From: Pseudomonadota bacterium
GTDB lineage: Bacteria; Pseudomonadota; Gammaproteobacteria; Steroidobacterales; Steroidobacteraceae
Reading direction: 5' to 3'
Assembly: GCA_021792815.1 (NCBI GenBank)
Contig: JAJYTX010000001.1
Span: 28,888 to 92,887 of the forward strand
Length of the DNA stretch: 64,000 bases
The notes beneath the pieces are model-generated. The model worked only from the letters and a program-made list of their open reading frames with translations, did not search any database and was not told where the DNA came from. Positions 17,096 through 25,945 of the stretch are shown piece after piece. The position numbers and the translations under genes are program-made. Positions within the stretch are counted from its first letter, which is position 1. Each line of letters starts with the position of its first letter.

Positions 17096-18933
17096 GTCTT
17101 GATCGTCCCGCGCGCCGCGGAGTCCAGGCGCGTCTGGGTGAACGAGTTGATGGAAACGTAGCGCGAGAAGAACCGCTCCAGAACCGTGGCCAGCACCACG
17201 ATGCCGGCGCCCTCGAACGGCGCATCATCGAGCGTCAGGGTGATCTCGAGGCCGCGGCCGTAGCTGATGGGACCGGGGATGGGCATGCGCCGCACGAGCG
17301 GCCGATAGCCCACGCCCACCACGCCCTCGATCTGACGCGCCGCCGCCGGGTCATTCGGATCGCGGTAGAGCGCGAGCATATCGCGCAGCATCTGCGCCGC
17401 GGCCGGGCCGCCCTCCTCGATGAGCGAGAGATAGTTGAGGGTGAGTTGTCCGATCAGCCTCCACGCCGTGTCGCCGAAGGCCGGCGACGGGCGAGGCGCG
17501 CTCGGACCGGCGATGCAACGGACGGACTCGACGGGCACGCCGCCCTCGATGAGAAAGCTCGTGCGTCCCTGTCCCATGGCGAGCTGCACCGGCAGATCCC
17601 GATTGGTGCACAGCACCTGCGCGTCGATCTGCCGGATCCGGCCTTCGAGCTGGCGCTGGGCGCTGTCGACGACCGAGACGAAGCACTCGCTGCCGACGTA
17701 AGCCGCCCGCGTACCGAATTGCTGCTGGCGTGCGGACGGCAACCGCGCTCGCCGCTGCATCGTGTAGTAGAGCGCGGGCGAGCCCGGGTCGGTCTGGTGA
17801 TCGGTCGCGTAGAAGGGGCGGATCTCGCCGATCGGCTCACCATCGGTGTCGACGGCGCTCAGGCGCTCGATGCCGAAGATCTCGAAATCCATCGGCCGGT
17901 TGCGGTCGGCGAGCAGATGCTGCTCGGTGTCGAACGGCTCGACGTGAATGCGGTCGGCGGCGCGCGGGAAGAGGTTGATCGCGGGCGCGCAGAAGAGGCG
18001 GAAGTGGCTCGCATCGAGCGCGTTCTCGAGCGCCGCGTTGGCGCGGCAGAGCATCAGATGGATCTCGAGCTCCTCGCCCGCGCACTGCGCGATGCCCTCC
18101 CGCAGATGATCGAGCGCGAAGAAATGGAAGCGCTCGGGAAAGGCGAAGTATTCCTGCAGCAGGCGGTAACCCTGGAAGCCGCGCCGCGTGACCGGCAGCA
18201 GAGCCTCCTCGTCCTCGAATCCCACCTGGCGCACGCTCGCGGCCGGGCGCGTGAGGACCGTGGCGCCCTGCTGCGTCGAGCGCACGCAAAAGCCGAGGCA
18301 GTCGGCGCTGATCTGCTCGTAGAGCGCCTGAGTGAGCCCGGGTGTCGCCTTGAGGAAAAAGGTGAGGGAATCGAGATCGAGCGTCTCGAGGCTCACGCCC
18401 GTGGCCGCTTTCAGCCGCAGGCGAATGCCCGCGCGGGCCCGGGCGTCGACCGGAATGCCCTGCATGGCGAGCGCGCCGGTGCCCGAGAGATACTTCGCCT
18501 CGCTCACCGTCAGCGGCCAGAGGCTCACCGCGTGACCGGTGCGAAACTCGCACGCCGTCCGATCCCCCTTGCCGAGCGGCGTCCTCAGAACGGCGCCGCG
18601 GGGAATGGTGACGCCGGCGAGCTGAGCGCCTTCCTTCGGATCGGGGGCGAACTCGACGACCGTGCAGGACGGCACGGGCGCGAGGAAATGCGGGTAGATC
18701 ATCTCGAGGAGATGCTGCGTGAAATCCGGGTGGCGCGCATCGAGCTTCAGCTGAATGCGCGCGGCAAGGAACGCGAAGCCCTCGAGAAGCCGCTCGACGT
18801 ACGGGTCCGCGCACTCGAGTCCCTCGAGCCCGAGGCGCGCGGCGATCCTCGGATAGGATTCGGCGAACTCCGCGCCCATCTCCTGGATGAACTGCAGCTC
18901 CCGGTTGTAGTACTCGAGGATGCGCGGGTCCAT
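17059..18933 (-). CDS. tssF: T6SS baseplate protein TssF
   Basis: TssF is the other T6SS baseplate wedge subunit. The 624-residue product starts with the canonical MDPRILEYYNRELQFIQEMG, followed by AEFAESYPRIAARLGLEGLE and DPYVERLLEGFAFLAARIQL. The C-terminal region includes YGRGLEITLTLDDAPFEGAG and FFSRYVSINSFTQT, both strongly conserved. Length is normal (about 590-630). It starts 4 bp downstream of tssE and overlaps tssG. Confidence 0.97.
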   Translation of the reverse strand: MDPRILEYYNRELQFIQEMGAEFAESYPRIAARLGLEGLECADPYVERLLEGFAFLAARIQLKLDARHPDFTQHLLEMIYPHFLAPVPSCTVVEFAPDPKEGAQLAGVTIPRGAVLRTPLGKGDRTACEFRTGHAVSLWPLTVSEAKYLSGTGALAMQGIPVDARARAGIRLRLKAATGVSLETLDLDSLTFFLKATPGLTQALYEQISADCLGFCVRSTQQGATVLTRPAASVRQVGFEDEEALLPVTRRGFQGYRLLQEYFAFPERFHFFALDHLREGIAQCAGEELEIHLMLCRANAALENALDASHFRLFCAPAINLFPRAADRIHVEPFDTEQHLLADRNRPMDFEIFGIERLSAVDTDGEPIGEIRPFYATDHQTDPGSPALYYTMQRRARLPSARQQQFGTRAAYVGSECFVSVVDSAQRQLEGRIRQIDAQVLCTNRDLPVQLAMGQGRTSFLIEGGVPVESVRCIAGPSAPRPSPAFGDTAWRLIGQLTLNYLSLIEEGGPAAAQMLRDMLALYRDPNDPAAARQIEGVVGVGYRPLVRRMPIPGPISYGRGLEITLTLDDAPFEGAGIVVLATVLERFFSRYVSINSFTQTRLDSAARGTIKTWPVRAGRRQIV

Positions 18934-18937
18934 CGGC

Positions 18938-19726
18938 TCAACCCGCGCCGGAATCGCTGACGGTGACGTCGCCGGAGTCGGTCTCGATACGCGTTCTCAA
19001 GATGAGTTGCTGCGGCGCCGGCTGCCCCCAGAGCTCCGCGTCGATCCGGAATGAGAGCGGATGGCCTTCGCGCCGCTCCCCGCGCGTTTCGGGCGCGACA
19101 TGCACCTTGCGCAGCCGCGGCTCGAAGCGGCGGATGGCCTCCTCGATGCCCGCGGCCGCCGTGGCCGGATCGACCGCGGCCGCCGAGAGCCCCGCCAGCG
19201 AGCGCATGCCGTAGTTCAGCACCGAGCGCTGCACGCGCGGATAGCGCTCGAGAGCGACGCTCGTCTCGAGGTTGAGCGCATTGAGGAGCGAGGCGACATC
19301 GCGCAGCACGCACTCGCGCAGCCGCCGCATCGACACGTTGCGCCGCTCGCTCGATTCGAGCATGGCATTTGGCACGTTGTGCGTCTCGATCCGGCAGAAC
19401 TCCTGCACCGCGATGCCCTGCGGCGCGCCCGGGGGCTTCAGCACCAGCGCTTTGAGATGCGCGGGACTCACTCGCCCGCTCGGCGCGAAGAGCCGGGCGT
19501 GCAGCAGGTCCTCACCGCCGCCCCTCACCGCCCCGTCCCGCGGCTCCTCGACGCTTCGCAGCCCCTGGGCAAAGAGGATGTCGAGCCATTCGCGCTCGGT
19601 GAGCTTCAGCCGCGCGAGTTGCGCACGAGCGACCTCGACATGAAAGACCGTGAGGAACCGCTCGTCGTCCTCGAGCCGATCGAGCAACGCAGGTTGCAGG
19701 CGCTCGCGCAGACTAAGTTCGGCCAT
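18938..19726 (-). CDS. tssE: T6SS baseplate protein TssE with internal insertion
   Basis: TssE is the gp25-like baseplate component that nucleates the sheath. The protein begins with the usual SLRERLQPALLDRLEDD, and its gp25 core is intact from about residue 128: RNVSMRRLRECVLRDVASLL (136-149 carries the conserved R-x-x-V-x-R-D-x-x-x-L-L-N), then YPRVQRSVLNYGM and the C-terminal SFRIDAELW strand. At 262 residues it is clearly longer than typical TssE (about 140-180). The extra ~95 residues (about 27-125) contain REWLDILFAQGLRSVEEP and LFAPSGRVSPAHLKALVL, and are not explained by gp25. It lies between tagJ and tssF. Confidence 0.9.
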   Translation of the reverse strand: MAELSLRERLQPALLDRLEDDERFLTVFHVEVARAQLARLKLTEREWLDILFAQGLRSVEEPRDGAVRGGGEDLLHARLFAPSGRVSPAHLKALVLKPPGAPQGIAVQEFCRIETHNVPNAMLESSERRNVSMRRLRECVLRDVASLLNALNLETSVALERYPRVQRSVLNYGMRSLAGLSAAAVDPATAAAGIEEAIRRFEPRLRKVHVAPETRGERREGHPLSFRIDAELWGQPAPQQLILRTRIETDSGDVTVSDSGAG

Positions 19727-19735
19727 GGCTCGTGC

Positions 19736-20530
19736 TCAGCCGCTCTCGAGCACGAGCTCTCGCACCTCGAGCAGCCCCAACTCATCGGTGCCGGTGGCGA
19801 GCACCCGTTGGCCGAAGCCGGCGAATGCGCCGTCCCCGATGTCCTGCCACTGCGTCCTGCGGCCCATTCGCACCCCGTCATCCTCGCTGTGCTCGGAGCC
19901 CGGGTAGCGAGCGGGGATGAACCCCATCGCCTGTCCCTCGTTGCTCCAGGTGAACTGAGCCGGCACCCACACCAGGTCCCTCGCGTCCGCCGGCGCCTCG
20001 ATGACGATGCGCCGGATCCTCGAGAATGGTGCCCAGTAATACGCCCCGTTCAGGAACACCTCGAGCACCGGGCCCAGGCGCGAGTCGGCATCCGCGATCC
20101 AGTCGAACTCGGCGCCATTCAAGCGCCCTGCCGTCGCCTCCGCCTCCTCGAGCGCCTGCGCTCGCAGCTGCGCGGACTCCTGCGCCCTGCCCTGCGCCAG
20201 CGCCGTCAGGGCCTGAAGCAGCACGGCGATCCACGTCGGCGGATCCCCGAGGATGAGCGGGCGCTTCTGCCCGGCGAACACCGCCGAGCGCAGCCGCTCG
20301 CAGCCGATGGCGGCGGTGTAGGCATGCTTCATCGGCAGCGCCGGGGCATCGAGCTCTGCGGCCACCTGCAGCTGATTGACGGCCCGGTCCCAGTCGCCCG
20401 TCAGCATCAGCAGCTGGGCGAGGAAGGTGCGCAGCTTCGCATCGGCCGGCGAAGCGCGCACCTCACTCTGCAGCGCCGCGAGAGACTCGCGGAGCTTGCC
20501 GTCCCGGAACAGCTGCCGCGAGTCGCTCAA
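19736..20530 (-). CDS. tagJ: T6SS accessory protein TagJ (ImpE)
   Basis: TagJ/ImpE binds the sheath protein TssB and modulates ClpV action in a subset of T6SSs. The 264-residue product has N-terminal TPR-like helices (LRESLAALQSEVRASPADAK and LRTFLAQLLMLTGDWDRAVN) and the ImpE core: FDWIADADSRLGPVLEVFLN then GAYYWAPFSRIRRI, and LVWVPAQFTWSNEGQ. The start is inferred to be the TTG at 20530, whose second base begins the hcp stop codon (TTGA overlap). Upstream in-frame sequence overlaps hcp and is not TagJ-like. Its presence beside clpV and tssE fits a TagJ-containing T6SS class. Confidence 0.9.
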   Translation of the reverse strand: MSDSRQLFRDGKLRESLAALQSEVRASPADAKLRTFLAQLLMLTGDWDRAVNQLQVAAELDAPALPMKHAYTAAIGCERLRSAVFAGQKRPLILGDPPTWIAVLLQALTALAQGRAQESAQLRAQALEEAEATAGRLNGAEFDWIADADSRLGPVLEVFLNGAYYWAPFSRIRRIVIEAPADARDLVWVPAQFTWSNEGQAMGFIPARYPGSEHSEDDGVRMGRRTQWQDIGDGAFAGFGQRVLATGTDELGLLEVRELVLESG

Positions 20531-21015
20531 GACTTGGCGTTCTCGGCGATGTTCCAGTCGAAGCTCTGCGTTCCTTTCTTGCCGCCCTTGTCCGCCTGCT
20601 GCGCGTATTCGACCTTCACCTGGGCGAAGTTGAGGGACAGGTTCTCCGTCAGGCGATCCTCCCCGCCGCTGCCGCCCGTCGAGTACGAGGTCACGAGAAT
20701 GTTCTGCATCGTGATCTTGAGGTATTCGAGCGGGTTCTCTCCGGCCTTGCGCACGGTGATCACGCCCTTCTCGATGTGCTTGCCGTTCGCGCAGCACAGC
20801 ATGATATTCGGAGTGGAGAGATCGATGAACTTCGTGATGCTGATGTCCTGGAAGCTTGCCTTGCCCGCCCCGCCGCCGGTGCCGGCGTGGAACGTGCCCG
20901 CGTTGGACATGCCCCAGCTCCAGGCGAGGATATCGATCGCCTTCTTGTCCTTGAACACCTTATCCACGGTCTCGCCGTCGATGCCGCTCAGCTCGAGAAA
21001 CATGTCGACTGCCAT
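20527..21015 (-). CDS. hcp: T6SS tube protein Hcp
   Basis: Hcp hexamers stack into the T6SS inner tube. The 162-residue product has the expected opening MAVDMFLELSGIDGET, the central SWGMSNAG segment, QDISITKFIDLSTPNIMLCC and the strand pair YLKITMQNILVTSYSTGGS. Length is normal. A GAGGAG ribosome site sits about 8 nt before the ATG. Upstream, a leader of about 120 bp separates it from tssC and carries short CAACGAACGAAC-like repeats (see separate entry). Only one hcp is present in the window. Confidence 0.97.
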   Translation of the reverse strand: MAVDMFLELSGIDGETVDKVFKDKKAIDILAWSWGMSNAGTFHAGTGGGAGKASFQDISITKFIDLSTPNIMLCCANGKHIEKGVITVRKAGENPLEYLKITMQNILVTSYSTGGSGGEDRLTENLSLNFAQVKVEYAQQADKGGKKGTQSFDWNIAENAKS

Positions 21016-21032
21016 TGGCCCATCTCCTCTTG

Positions 21033-21067
21033 TGGTTCGTTGGTTCGTTCGTTGATTCGTTCGTTTG
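21033..21067 (-). repeat. short imperfect tandem repeat in the hcp leader
   Basis: Read on the minus strand, the hcp 5' leader contains about three imperfect copies of CAACGAACGAAC just upstream of the hcp ribosome site. The 4-mer GAAC recurs through the tract. It is the only low-complexity, less GC-rich patch in the tssC-hcp gap (21016-21136). It could alter leader structure or be a slippage-prone site; no regulatory role can be read directly from the sequence. Confidence 0.6.
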
Positions 21068-21136
21068 TCGACTATCGGCCGTCAGTCTCGCCGAGGCGCC
21101 GCATTGGCCAATGTGCGCCGCCGGCGCCCGGCCGCC

Positions 21137-22627
21137 TCAGCCCTGGCGCTGCGAGGGCAGCCGCGAGACCAGCCGCATGGAAATGTTCACGCCTTCCAGC
21201 TGGTAGTGCGGCCGCAGGTGGAACGTCGCCGAGTAGTATCCGGGGTTGCCCTCGACTTCCTCCACCTTGACCTCCGCGCCCGCGAGCGGCTTCTGTGCCC
21301 GGGCGGTTTCCCCCGCGTTCTCCGGATTGAGGATCACGTAGCTCGCGATCCAGTCGGAGAGGAAGCGCTCCATGTCGGCGCGCTCCTTGAACGAGCCCAC
21401 CTTGTCGCGCACCATGCATTTCAGGTAGTGCGCGAAGCGGCAGCTCGCAAAGAGGTACGGCAGGCGCGCCGAGAGGCGGGCGTTGGCCGTCGCATCGGGG
21501 TCCATGTATTCCTGCGGCTTCTGCAGCGATTGGGCGCCGATGAACGCGGCGGTGTCGGTATTCTTGCGGTGGATGAGCGGCATCAGCCCGCAGTTGGCGA
21601 GCTCGGCCTCGCGCCGGTCGCTGATCGCGATCTCGGTCGGGCACTTCATGTCGACGCCCCCGTCGTCGCTCGGGAATGCGTGCACCGGCAGCCCCTCGAC
21701 CGCCCCCCCGGACTCCACTCCGCGGATCGAGGTGCACCAGCCGTACAGCTTGAAGGCGCGATTGACGTTGACGGCCATCGCATAGGCGGAGTTGGCCCAG
21801 GAATAGCGCGTGTGCTGCCCGCCCGTCGCGTCCTCCTCGAACTCGAACTCCTCGACGGGGTTGGTCTTCGCCCCGTAGGGCAGGCGCGCGAGGAAGCGCG
21901 GCATGGCAAGCCCGAGGTACTTCGCATCGTCCGATTCGCGCAGCGAGCGCCACGCGGCATAATCCGGCGCCCCGAAGATCTTGCCGAGGTCGCGCGGATT
22001 GGCGAGTTCCTGCCAGGAGTCCATGCCCATGAGGGTGGGACCGGCGCCGGCGATGAAGGGCGCGTGCGCGGCGGCGGCGACCTGCGCCATCTGCCCGAGC
22101 AGCTGCACATCCCCCGGGGTGTGATCGAAATAATAGTCGCCCACGAGGCAGCCGTAGGGCTCGCCGCCCAACTGCCCGTATTCCTCCTCGTAGAGCTTCT
22201 TGAAGATCGGACTCTGATCCCAGGCGGCTCCCGCGTACTTCTTGAGCGTCCTGCCCACGTCTTTCTTCGACACGTTCATGACGCGGATCTTGAGCATCTC
22301 GTCGGTCTCGGTGTTGTTGACGAGATAGTGCAGGCCGCGCCAGGCGCTCTCGAGCTGCTGGAAGCGCTCGTGGTGCAGGATCAGATTCACCTGATCCGAG
22401 AGCTTCTTGTCGATCTCGGCGATGATCGCCTTGATCGTTCCGACCACATCGTCGGAGATCACGGCGGTCTCGCTGAGCGCCTGCGCGGCGAGGGTCTGCA
22501 CCGCGCGCTCGACCTCCGCCCGCGCGCGATCGGTCTTGGGCTTGAACTCTTTCTGCAGCAGCGCCGCGAATTGATCGGCTTCGGTCGCGGCGGCGGCGGT
22601 TTCGGCGGATTGGGTGGCTTCGGCCAT
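21137..22627 (-). CDS. tssC: T6SS contractile sheath large subunit TssC
   Basis: TssC and TssB form the contractile sheath. The 496-residue product shows ESAWRGLHYLVNNTETDEML, IRVMNVSKKDVGRTLKK, GEPYGCLVGDYYFDHTPGDV and C-terminal RFAHYLKCMVRDKVGSF followed by ENAGETARAQKPLAGAEV and EGNPGYYSATFHLRPHYQLE, all hallmark TssC sequences. Length is normal. It starts 3 bp after tssB ends and precedes hcp. ATG at 22627. Confidence 0.97.
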   Translation of the reverse strand: MAEATQSAETAAAATEADQFAALLQKEFKPKTDRARAEVERAVQTLAAQALSETAVISDDVVGTIKAIIAEIDKKLSDQVNLILHHERFQQLESAWRGLHYLVNNTETDEMLKIRVMNVSKKDVGRTLKKYAGAAWDQSPIFKKLYEEEYGQLGGEPYGCLVGDYYFDHTPGDVQLLGQMAQVAAAAHAPFIAGAGPTLMGMDSWQELANPRDLGKIFGAPDYAAWRSLRESDDAKYLGLAMPRFLARLPYGAKTNPVEEFEFEEDATGGQHTRYSWANSAYAMAVNVNRAFKLYGWCTSIRGVESGGAVEGLPVHAFPSDDGGVDMKCPTEIAISDRREAELANCGLMPLIHRKNTDTAAFIGAQSLQKPQEYMDPDATANARLSARLPYLFASCRFAHYLKCMVRDKVGSFKERADMERFLSDWIASYVILNPENAGETARAQKPLAGAEVKVEEVEGNPGYYSATFHLRPHYQLEGVNISMRLVSRLPSQRQG

Positions 22628-22630
22628 GGC

Positions 22631-23140
22631 TCAACTCCCGGATTCTTCCTGCTTGGGTTGCGCGGCGAGGGATTTCAGCAGCGCCGGATCGTTGAGCGCC
22701 TTGGCGATCAGCTCCTCGGCCCCCGACTTGCCGTCCATGTAGGTGACGAGGTTCGCGAGCTGGCTGCGCGCCTCGAGCAGCTTGTTGAGCGCATCGACCT
22801 TGCGCGCGACCGCCGCGGGAGAGAAGTCCTCCATGCTCTCGAAGGTGATATCGACGCTGAGGCTGCCCTCGCCCGTGAGGGTGTTCGGCACGGAGAAGGC
22901 GACGCGCGGCTTCATCGATTTCATGCGCTCGTCGAAGTTGTCGACGTCGAAATTCAGGAACTTGCGCTCCTCCACCCCCGCAAGCGGCTCGCGGGCATCG
23001 CCCGAGAGATCCGACATCACCCCCATGACGAAGGGGATCTGAATCTTCTTCTGCGCCCCGTAGACCTCGACGTCGTATTCGATCTGCACGCGCGGCGCGC
23101 GGTTGCGGGCGATGAACTTCTGACTGCTTTGCTTGGCCAC
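22631..23140 (-). CDS. tssB: T6SS contractile sheath small subunit TssB
   Basis: The 169-residue product is the small sheath subunit. SSQKFIARNRAPRVQIEYDV, FVMGVMSDLSGDA, REPLAGVEERKFLNFDVDNF and the helix VDALNKLLEARSQLANLVTY are diagnostic. The start is GTG at 23140 (MAKQSSQKF). It lies 27 bp downstream of tssA and 3 bp upstream of tssC. Confidence 0.96.
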   Translation of the reverse strand: MAKQSSQKFIARNRAPRVQIEYDVEVYGAQKKIQIPFVMGVMSDLSGDAREPLAGVEERKFLNFDVDNFDERMKSMKPRVAFSVPNTLTGEGSLSVDITFESMEDFSPAAVARKVDALNKLLEARSQLANLVTYMDGKSGAEELIAKALNDPALLKSLAAQPKQEESGS

Positions 23141-23167
23141 GGCTCGTCTCCGTCTTGATAATTGGGG

Positions 23168-24169
23168 TTACTCGGCCTCGTCGCGTACGCCGCCGACGTT
23201 CTTCGCCTGGTCGACGGAGTCGGGGACGACGTCCTCGAGCACCGCCAGAAAGTCCTTGCCGACCAGGCGCTTGGCGCGCTCGACAAACAACGGCACCGGA
23301 CTCGAGGGCTCGCTCGAGCGGAAATACGCCGCCACGGCATCGAGCGCCCTCACCGCCTCGGCGCGGGTGCCGATCGTGCCCGGCGCCCGCGCGGTCCGCT
23401 CGTCCGCGCCATCGGCGCCCGCTCCCGCGGCGTCGGCCGCTTGCGCCGGCGCCCGCGCGGCGAGCTGCGCATCGAGCAGCATTTGCGTGCGCGCGAGCAG
23501 CGTGAGCGGCGCGGTGAAATCGGGCACCGCTTCGCTGCCGCCGCGATCGCGCATGGTCGCCTCGATCGCGCGATAACTCTCGGCCGTCTGGCGCACCTGG
23601 GCGGCGACCGATTGAAGAGTCTCGAGCTCGACGGCCGCGAGCACGGCATCGAGCTGGCCGGTATCCTTCGGGGACTCGTCCGGGCCCGGGGCGAGGTGAC
23701 CGTAGGCGATCTCGATGTCGCGGATGCAATACGAGCCGAGCTGGCGATGCTCGAGCAGCGACACGCGGCGCAGCCCGTCGAGCGCGGCGACTCGATCCGC
23801 CAGGCCGTTGAGCGCATTGCGGCGCAGGATCGCGTCCTCGTCGATTCGCGGATAGGTCTGATCCCACCATTCGGCGAGCCACTTCGCGGCCGCATCGAGG
23901 GTCCGGCTGAACGGGCCCAGGCCCTCGGTGCGCAACTGCGCGGCGGCGAGATGGGACAGGATGCGCAGATCCCGGCTCTTGGCGAGCGCCTCCATCGAGC
24001 GCTCGCGAATCCCGCGCCAGTCGGGCTGACTGTCCTTGGGCCACGGGGTCATCTGTCCGAAGAGGCGGTAGGCGTCGAATGCCGCGAGCAGCAGAGGCTC
24101 GGATTCCTCAAGATCCACTCCGCAGGGGCTGTCGGCAGAGAGCGGTGTGAGCAGAATTGAGGCGTCCAC
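23168..24169 (-). CDS. tssA: T6SS protein TssA (ImpA domain)
   Basis: TssA coordinates T6SS tail assembly. The 333-residue product opens with DASILLTPLSADSPCGVDLE, the standard ImpA N-terminal signature, followed by PDWRGIRERSMEALAKSRDL and RILSHLAAAQLRTEGL, then WLAEWWDQTYPRIDEDAILR. The C-terminus has EPSSPVPLFVERAKRLVG and KDFLAVLEDVVPDS, as in short-form TssA. The frame is open 121 codons further upstream, but that part is not TssA-like; a GTG at 24169 gives the expected N-terminus and is chosen, although its ribosome site is weak. It is the first gene of the minus-strand T6SS run. Confidence 0.92.
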   Translation of the reverse strand: MDASILLTPLSADSPCGVDLEESEPLLLAAFDAYRLFGQMTPWPKDSQPDWRGIRERSMEALAKSRDLRILSHLAAAQLRTEGLGPFSRTLDAAAKWLAEWWDQTYPRIDEDAILRRNALNGLADRVAALDGLRRVSLLEHRQLGSYCIRDIEIAYGHLAPGPDESPKDTGQLDAVLAAVELETLQSVAAQVRQTAESYRAIEATMRDRGGSEAVPDFTAPLTLLARTQMLLDAQLAARAPAQAADAAGAGADGADERTARAPGTIGTRAEAVRALDAVAAYFRSSEPSSPVPLFVERAKRLVGKDFLAVLEDVVPDSVDQAKNVGGVRDEAE

Positions 24170-24692
24170 TGGAATTCGCTGCTTGGTGTTGTCGCGGTCC
24201 GCGCCACGTCCGACCCCCGCTGTGGCACGAAGCCACAGGCCGGTTGGGCGCAGTCCCCGAAGGACCCGGCCCAGGCACGCGGAAGGCGACAGGATGGACC
24301 AATATTGGACCAAGTCAAGAGCTTGGCCGTCTCCGCTCCTGCAGTCCCCGATTCTGTGACGGGGTCCACCCCGGGCGCTCACGGCAGCGAGTCGAGAGCC
24401 TGAGGCGGCTTGAGGGCAAGCCGGTGACTTCTGCCGGCGCCGGGACGGACGGGGAGCAATTCGTTGATTTTGCTCGCGGCCGCCATGGTCATCCGCCGTG
24501 CCGCCGTGATGGGTAAACATGGGATATCGCATCTGTCAAGGAACTCCATCACGCCCCTTCTCGCCACGGCCGCTCGTCCGCCCGCAACGCCCGCTGGTCG
24601 GATGCCTCGCGAATATGGGTGTTTTCACGCGGAATCCGCGGTGCCGATTCATTAGACTCCGGGCCCAACGCATTTTGGGAGCGGCAGAACCC
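24170..24692. other. divergent intergenic region between tssA and fimT
   Basis: About 520 bp separate the divergently transcribed T6SS run (leftward) and minor-pilin run (rightward), so both leading promoters should lie here. I see no convincing small gene: the open frames present read as Arg/Pro-rich shadow sequence. Relatively AT-rich patches at about 24505-24545 and 24605-24660 are the best places to look for promoters, but I cannot assign -10/-35 elements or a sigma-54 site with confidence. Confidence 0.5.
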
Positions 24693-25286
24693 GTGCGAGA
24701 TTCGACAACGGGCCGAGACTCTCGCCTGAGCAGGCAGCGGGGATTCACTCTCCTCGAGCTCATGGTCACCCTGGCCGTCGCCGCCATATTGCTCGCGATC
24801 GCCGTGCCGGCCTTGAGAGTGTTCATCCAGAACAACCGCGAAGACGCCGAGGCGGACTCGCTCATCTCGAGCCTCGATTACGCCCGCAGCGAGGCGGTCA
24901 AGAGAGATGCGAACGTCGAGGCTTGCGCCTCGGTGGTCGGCGCCGCCACCCCCGCCTGCAGCGATGCGACGGCCTGGAGCACCGGGTGGATCGTCGAGAC
25001 GAGCGGCCCGGCGCCCACCGTGCTGCAGGTGAAATCCCCGCTCCAGGGCGGCAACACCCTCTCCGGGACATTCAACGGCGCGGGGGTCACCCACATCACG
25101 TTCGAGCCAAACGGCTTCGTCAAGGCCGCGGCCGGGTCCGGGCTGTACAACACCACCTATTTCACGCTGTGCGACAGCCGCGGTGCGCCTTATGCCCGGG
25201 ACATCGAGATATCCGCGGTCGGCGCGGTCGAGGCTTCGCCCACACCCGGCCAAACCCTGAATGGCCAAGCGCTCGCCTGCCCATGA
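24693..25286 (+). CDS. fimT: type IV pilus minor pilin FimT/GspH family
   Basis: This prepilin-like protein primes type IV pilus assembly. It has the class III signal RQRG|FTLLELMVTLAVAAILLA (Gly-1, Glu+5) and a GspH/FimT C-terminal domain, including DAEADSLISSLDYARSEAVK and HITFEPNGFVKAA. The GTG at 24693 gives a 17-residue leader and follows GGGAG by about 11 nt; an ATG at 24615 would give an implausibly long leader. The gene overlaps pilV by 4 bp (ATGA) and is the first of the minor-pilin operon. Confidence 0.88.
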   Translation: MRDSTTGRDSRLSRQRGFTLLELMVTLAVAAILLAIAVPALRVFIQNNREDAEADSLISSLDYARSEAVKRDANVEACASVVGAATPACSDATAWSTGWIVETSGPAPTVLQVKSPLQGGNTLSGTFNGAGVTHITFEPNGFVKAAAGSGLYNTTYFTLCDSRGAPYARDIEISAVGAVEASPTPGQTLNGQALACP

Positions 25287-25945
25287 GGTCACCCGTGACG
25301 TCATATCCACTGAGCGCCCGCGATCCCAACAGCAGCCCGCCGCCGACCATCGGCTCGGCGCCCGTGAGGGCAGCGGAGGCGGGGACTGCGCGCGGGCGAT
25401 TCGCCGCCAGCGCCCGCGGCAATGCCCGTGCAGGCGGCTTCACTCTGGTCGAAGTGCTGGTCGCCGTCCTTGTGATCAGCATAGGAATGCTTGGCGTCGC
25501 GAAGCTCGTTCTCACCGCCGTAACGGCGAACGACAGCGCCTATTTCCGCACCCAGGCCGCCGATCTCGCCTATTCGATCCTCGATGCGATGCGCGCGAAC
25601 CGGGCGTACGCGGCCACCACCGGCGGATACCAGCTTTCCTTCGGCCAATCTCCCAACATGACCATCCAGTGCGATGCCTTGGGCGCGGACTGCACGCCCG
25701 CCGAGATGGCTCAGTACGACCTGTACCGATGGCGACAGCAGCTCGCCAGCGCGCTTCCGCAAGGAAACGGCCAGGTTATCGTGACCCCTGCGCCTGCCGC
25801 CGGTCAGGTCGCTACCGCGACCATCACGGTTCAGTGGAACGACAGCGTCGCGCAATGGGCTTTGGTGAACGCCAGCAGCGCCCCGGGCGCTCCGAAGGAC
25901 ACGACGCCGGATACCCAGAAATTCACGCTGGAGAGCGCGCTGTGA
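25283..25945 (+). CDS. pilV: type IV pilus minor pilin PilV
   Basis: PilV is part of the pilus-tip priming complex. The 220-residue product has ARAGG|FTLVEVLVAVLVI with Glu+5, then GMLGVAKLVLTAVTAND and AADLAYSILDAMRANRAYA, typical of PilV (the MRANR motif). ATG at 25283 overlaps the fimT stop but implies an unusually long 52-residue leader; an internal GTG at 25364 would give 25 residues and is a credible alternative. The stop overlaps the pilW GTG. Confidence 0.9.
   Translation: MRSPVTSYPLSARDPNSSPPPTIGSAPVRAAEAGTARGRFAASARGNARAGGFTLVEVLVAVLVISIGMLGVAKLVLTAVTANDSAYFRTQAADLAYSILDAMRANRAYAATTGGYQLSFGQSPNMTIQCDALGADCTPAEMAQYDLYRWRQQLASALPQGNGQVIVTPAPAAGQVATATITVQWNDSVAQWALVNASSAPGAPKDTTPDTQKFTLESAL

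Noticed and set aside
21072..24044. Long minus-strand frame through tssC-tssB-tssA in another phase
   Set aside because: It has no recognisable domain and conflicts with three strongly supported T6SS genes.
24464..24655. Small plus-strand frames in the tssA-fimT gap
   Set aside because: Arg/Pro-rich shadow-like translations without homology-type features.
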